The position numbers and the translations under genes are program-made. DNA of 64,000 bases from contig NZ_JAQUVZ010000008.1 of assembly GCF_028693135.1 (NCBI RefSeq), positions 1 through 64,000 on the forward strand, given 5' to 3'. The notes beneath the pieces are model-generated. The model had not been told where the DNA came from. It saw nothing but the letters and a program-made list of their open reading frames with translations, and searched no databases. Shown piece by piece: positions 63,289 to 64,000 of the stretch. Positions within the stretch are counted from its first letter, which is position 1. Each line of letters begins with the position of its first letter. This DNA is from Methanosarcina sp. (GTDB lineage Archaea; Halobacteriota; Methanosarcinia; Methanosarcinales; Methanosarcinaceae).

Positions 63289-64000
63289 ATAAAAATAGCA
63301 ATTACCGGAAAAGGCGGCGTTGGAAAAACTACTCTCTCAGGCACTTTGGCAAGACTGTTTGCAAGAGACGGATACGAAGTCCTGGCAATAGATGCAGACC
63401 CGGATATGAACCTGGCATCTTCCCTGGGGATCGAAAATCCCCCAACGCCCCTTGTTGATTTTAAAGACCTTATTCAGGAAAGGGCAGGCACCGAAGGCGG
63501 GGCTTTTATCTATAACCCGAAAGTGGACGACATCGTAGACAAATACGGAGTAATAGGGCCTGACGGAGTCAGGATGCTTGTAATGGGTACTGTGGATAAG
63601 GGAGGAAGCGGATGCATGTGTCCGGCATCAGCCTTCCTCAGGGCTCTTCTCAGGCACCTGATGCTTAATGAAAAGAGTGCAGTTATCTTGGACATGGAAG
63701 CCGGAATCGAGCATCTGGGAAGAGGCACCACGCGCGGAATGGACCTTATGATTGTGGTGGTGGAGCCGGGAGCCCGGTCCCTTGAAACAGCCGAAAGGAT
63801 AAAAAAACTCTCTTCCGAGATCGGGATAAAACATATTGCTGCCGTAATTAACAAAGGAGGCGCTGGAAAAGTCAACGCAAGGCTCGAAGAGCTGGGCATT
63901 CCGGTACTTGGAGAAATTCCTTTTGACCAGCAGTTAATGCAGGCTGACCTGGAAAAAAGGGCACCTATTGATATCGGCGGCGAAGCTGTTAATGCCATAG
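63289..64000 (+). CDS. cooC: CooC-type CODH maturation ATPase, 3'-partial, apparent AUA start
   Basis: At least 237 residues; the gene runs off the right edge. It begins IKIAITGKGGVGKTTLSGTL, the deviant Walker A of MinD/CooC ATPases, then AIDADPDMNLASSLG, GGSGCMCPASAFLRALLRH (the CxC metal site of CooC) and ILDMEAGIEHLGRGT. It inserts nickel into CO dehydrogenase. Between an upstream TGA (63256) and the P-loop no ATG, GTG or TTG occurs; ATA at 63289, seven bases after CAGGGGG, is the best start. Known CooC function; the start codon is inferred. Confidence 0.9.
   Translation, partial: MKIAITGKGGVGKTTLSGTLARLFARDGYEVLAIDADPDMNLASSLGIENPPTPLVDFKDLIQERAGTEGGAFIYNPKVDDIVDKYGVIGPDGVRMLVMGTVDKGGSGCMCPASAFLRALLRHLMLNEKSAVILDMEAGIEHLGRGTTRGMDLMIVVVEPGARSLETAERIKKLSSEIGIKHIAAVINKGGAGKVNARLEELGIPVLGEIPFDQQLMQADLEKRAPIDIGGEAVNAI

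Noticed and set aside
63510-63998. Long minus-strand frame at the right edge
   Set aside because: Antisense shadow of the conserved cooC gene.
1-64000. tRNA or rRNA genes
   Set aside because: I found no cloverleaf with a GGTTCRANNC arm or rRNA-like sequence by reading; a covariance-model scan would be decisive.

Overview
The window reads as chromosome of a Methanosarcina-type methanogenic archaeon (species not determined). The support is the gene content: an archaeal-type split purQ/purS, an F420H2-oxidase-type flavodiiron protein, an archaeal pheT, DtdA, a CooC-type CODH maturation ATPase, DUF1699 and DUF1724-type (Msr-like) regulators, and surface proteins with YVTN, PKD and DNRLRE/disaggregatase-like domains. 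Ribosome binding sites of the GGAGG/GGTGA type, TATA-like boxes, long AT-rich intergenic stretches and many decayed mobile sequences fit the same group. I saw no rRNA, tRNA or intact insertion sequence. || Layout. 1-4.9 kb: end of a surface protein with sequon-bearing heptad repeats and a YVTN propeller, then a minus-strand group (nicotianamine synthase-like protein, ArsR regulator, small membrane protein, PepSY-like secreted protein with an upstream palindrome). 4.9-12.1 kb: Lon-type (S16) membrane-anchored peptidase, small zinc proteins, winged-helix regulator, cysS, maf, a Kef-type antiporter. 12.1-25.5 kb: small membrane proteins, a PAS3-GAF sensor, flavodoxin, three PH-like membrane proteins, an Msr-like regulator, DUF1699, an MBL-rhodanese protein, and remnants of IS200/IS605 (TnpB-type) elements. 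25.6-34.0 kb: aldo/keto reductase with ferredoxin domain, orphan anfO, GDYXXLXY/DUF2157 pair, a MarR-MATE operon with two palindromic operators, a DUF3147 pair, dtdA. 34-46 kb: 5'-truncated voltage-gated-type K+ channel between direct repeats, glutamine synthetase-like gene with a divergent 26-codon ORF, FprA-type flavodiiron protein, amino acid permease, ornithine/DAP-type decarboxylase, a candidate small RNA, DUF429. 46-57.4 kb: EVE-like protein, pheT, Dph6-like ATPase, then an accessory insertion: a solitary type I-C-like CRISPR repeat, a 5'-truncated rnhB and a 1182-residue calcineurin-phosphoesterase/NB-ARC/TPR protein, ahead of the intact rnhB; then an MBL hydrolase, a MITE, purQ and purS. 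57.4-64 kb: a small Cys-rich frame interrupted by UAG (possible pyrrolysine), a 10-bp minisatellite, asnB, a beta-helix/DNRLRE surface protein and the start of cooC with an apparent AUA start. || The best candidate for an undescribed system is the 50.5-54.1 kb gene: a nucleotide-switch (STAND) protein with a metallophosphoesterase effector at the N-terminus and eight homogeneous TPRs as likely sensor, the architecture of an NLR-like antiviral protein, sitting beside a lone CRISPR repeat inside a duplicated rnhB. Next come the UAG-interrupted Cys-rich gene, the repeated TnpB right-end sequences, AUA starts, and a recurring pattern of tandem repeats directly after stop codons.
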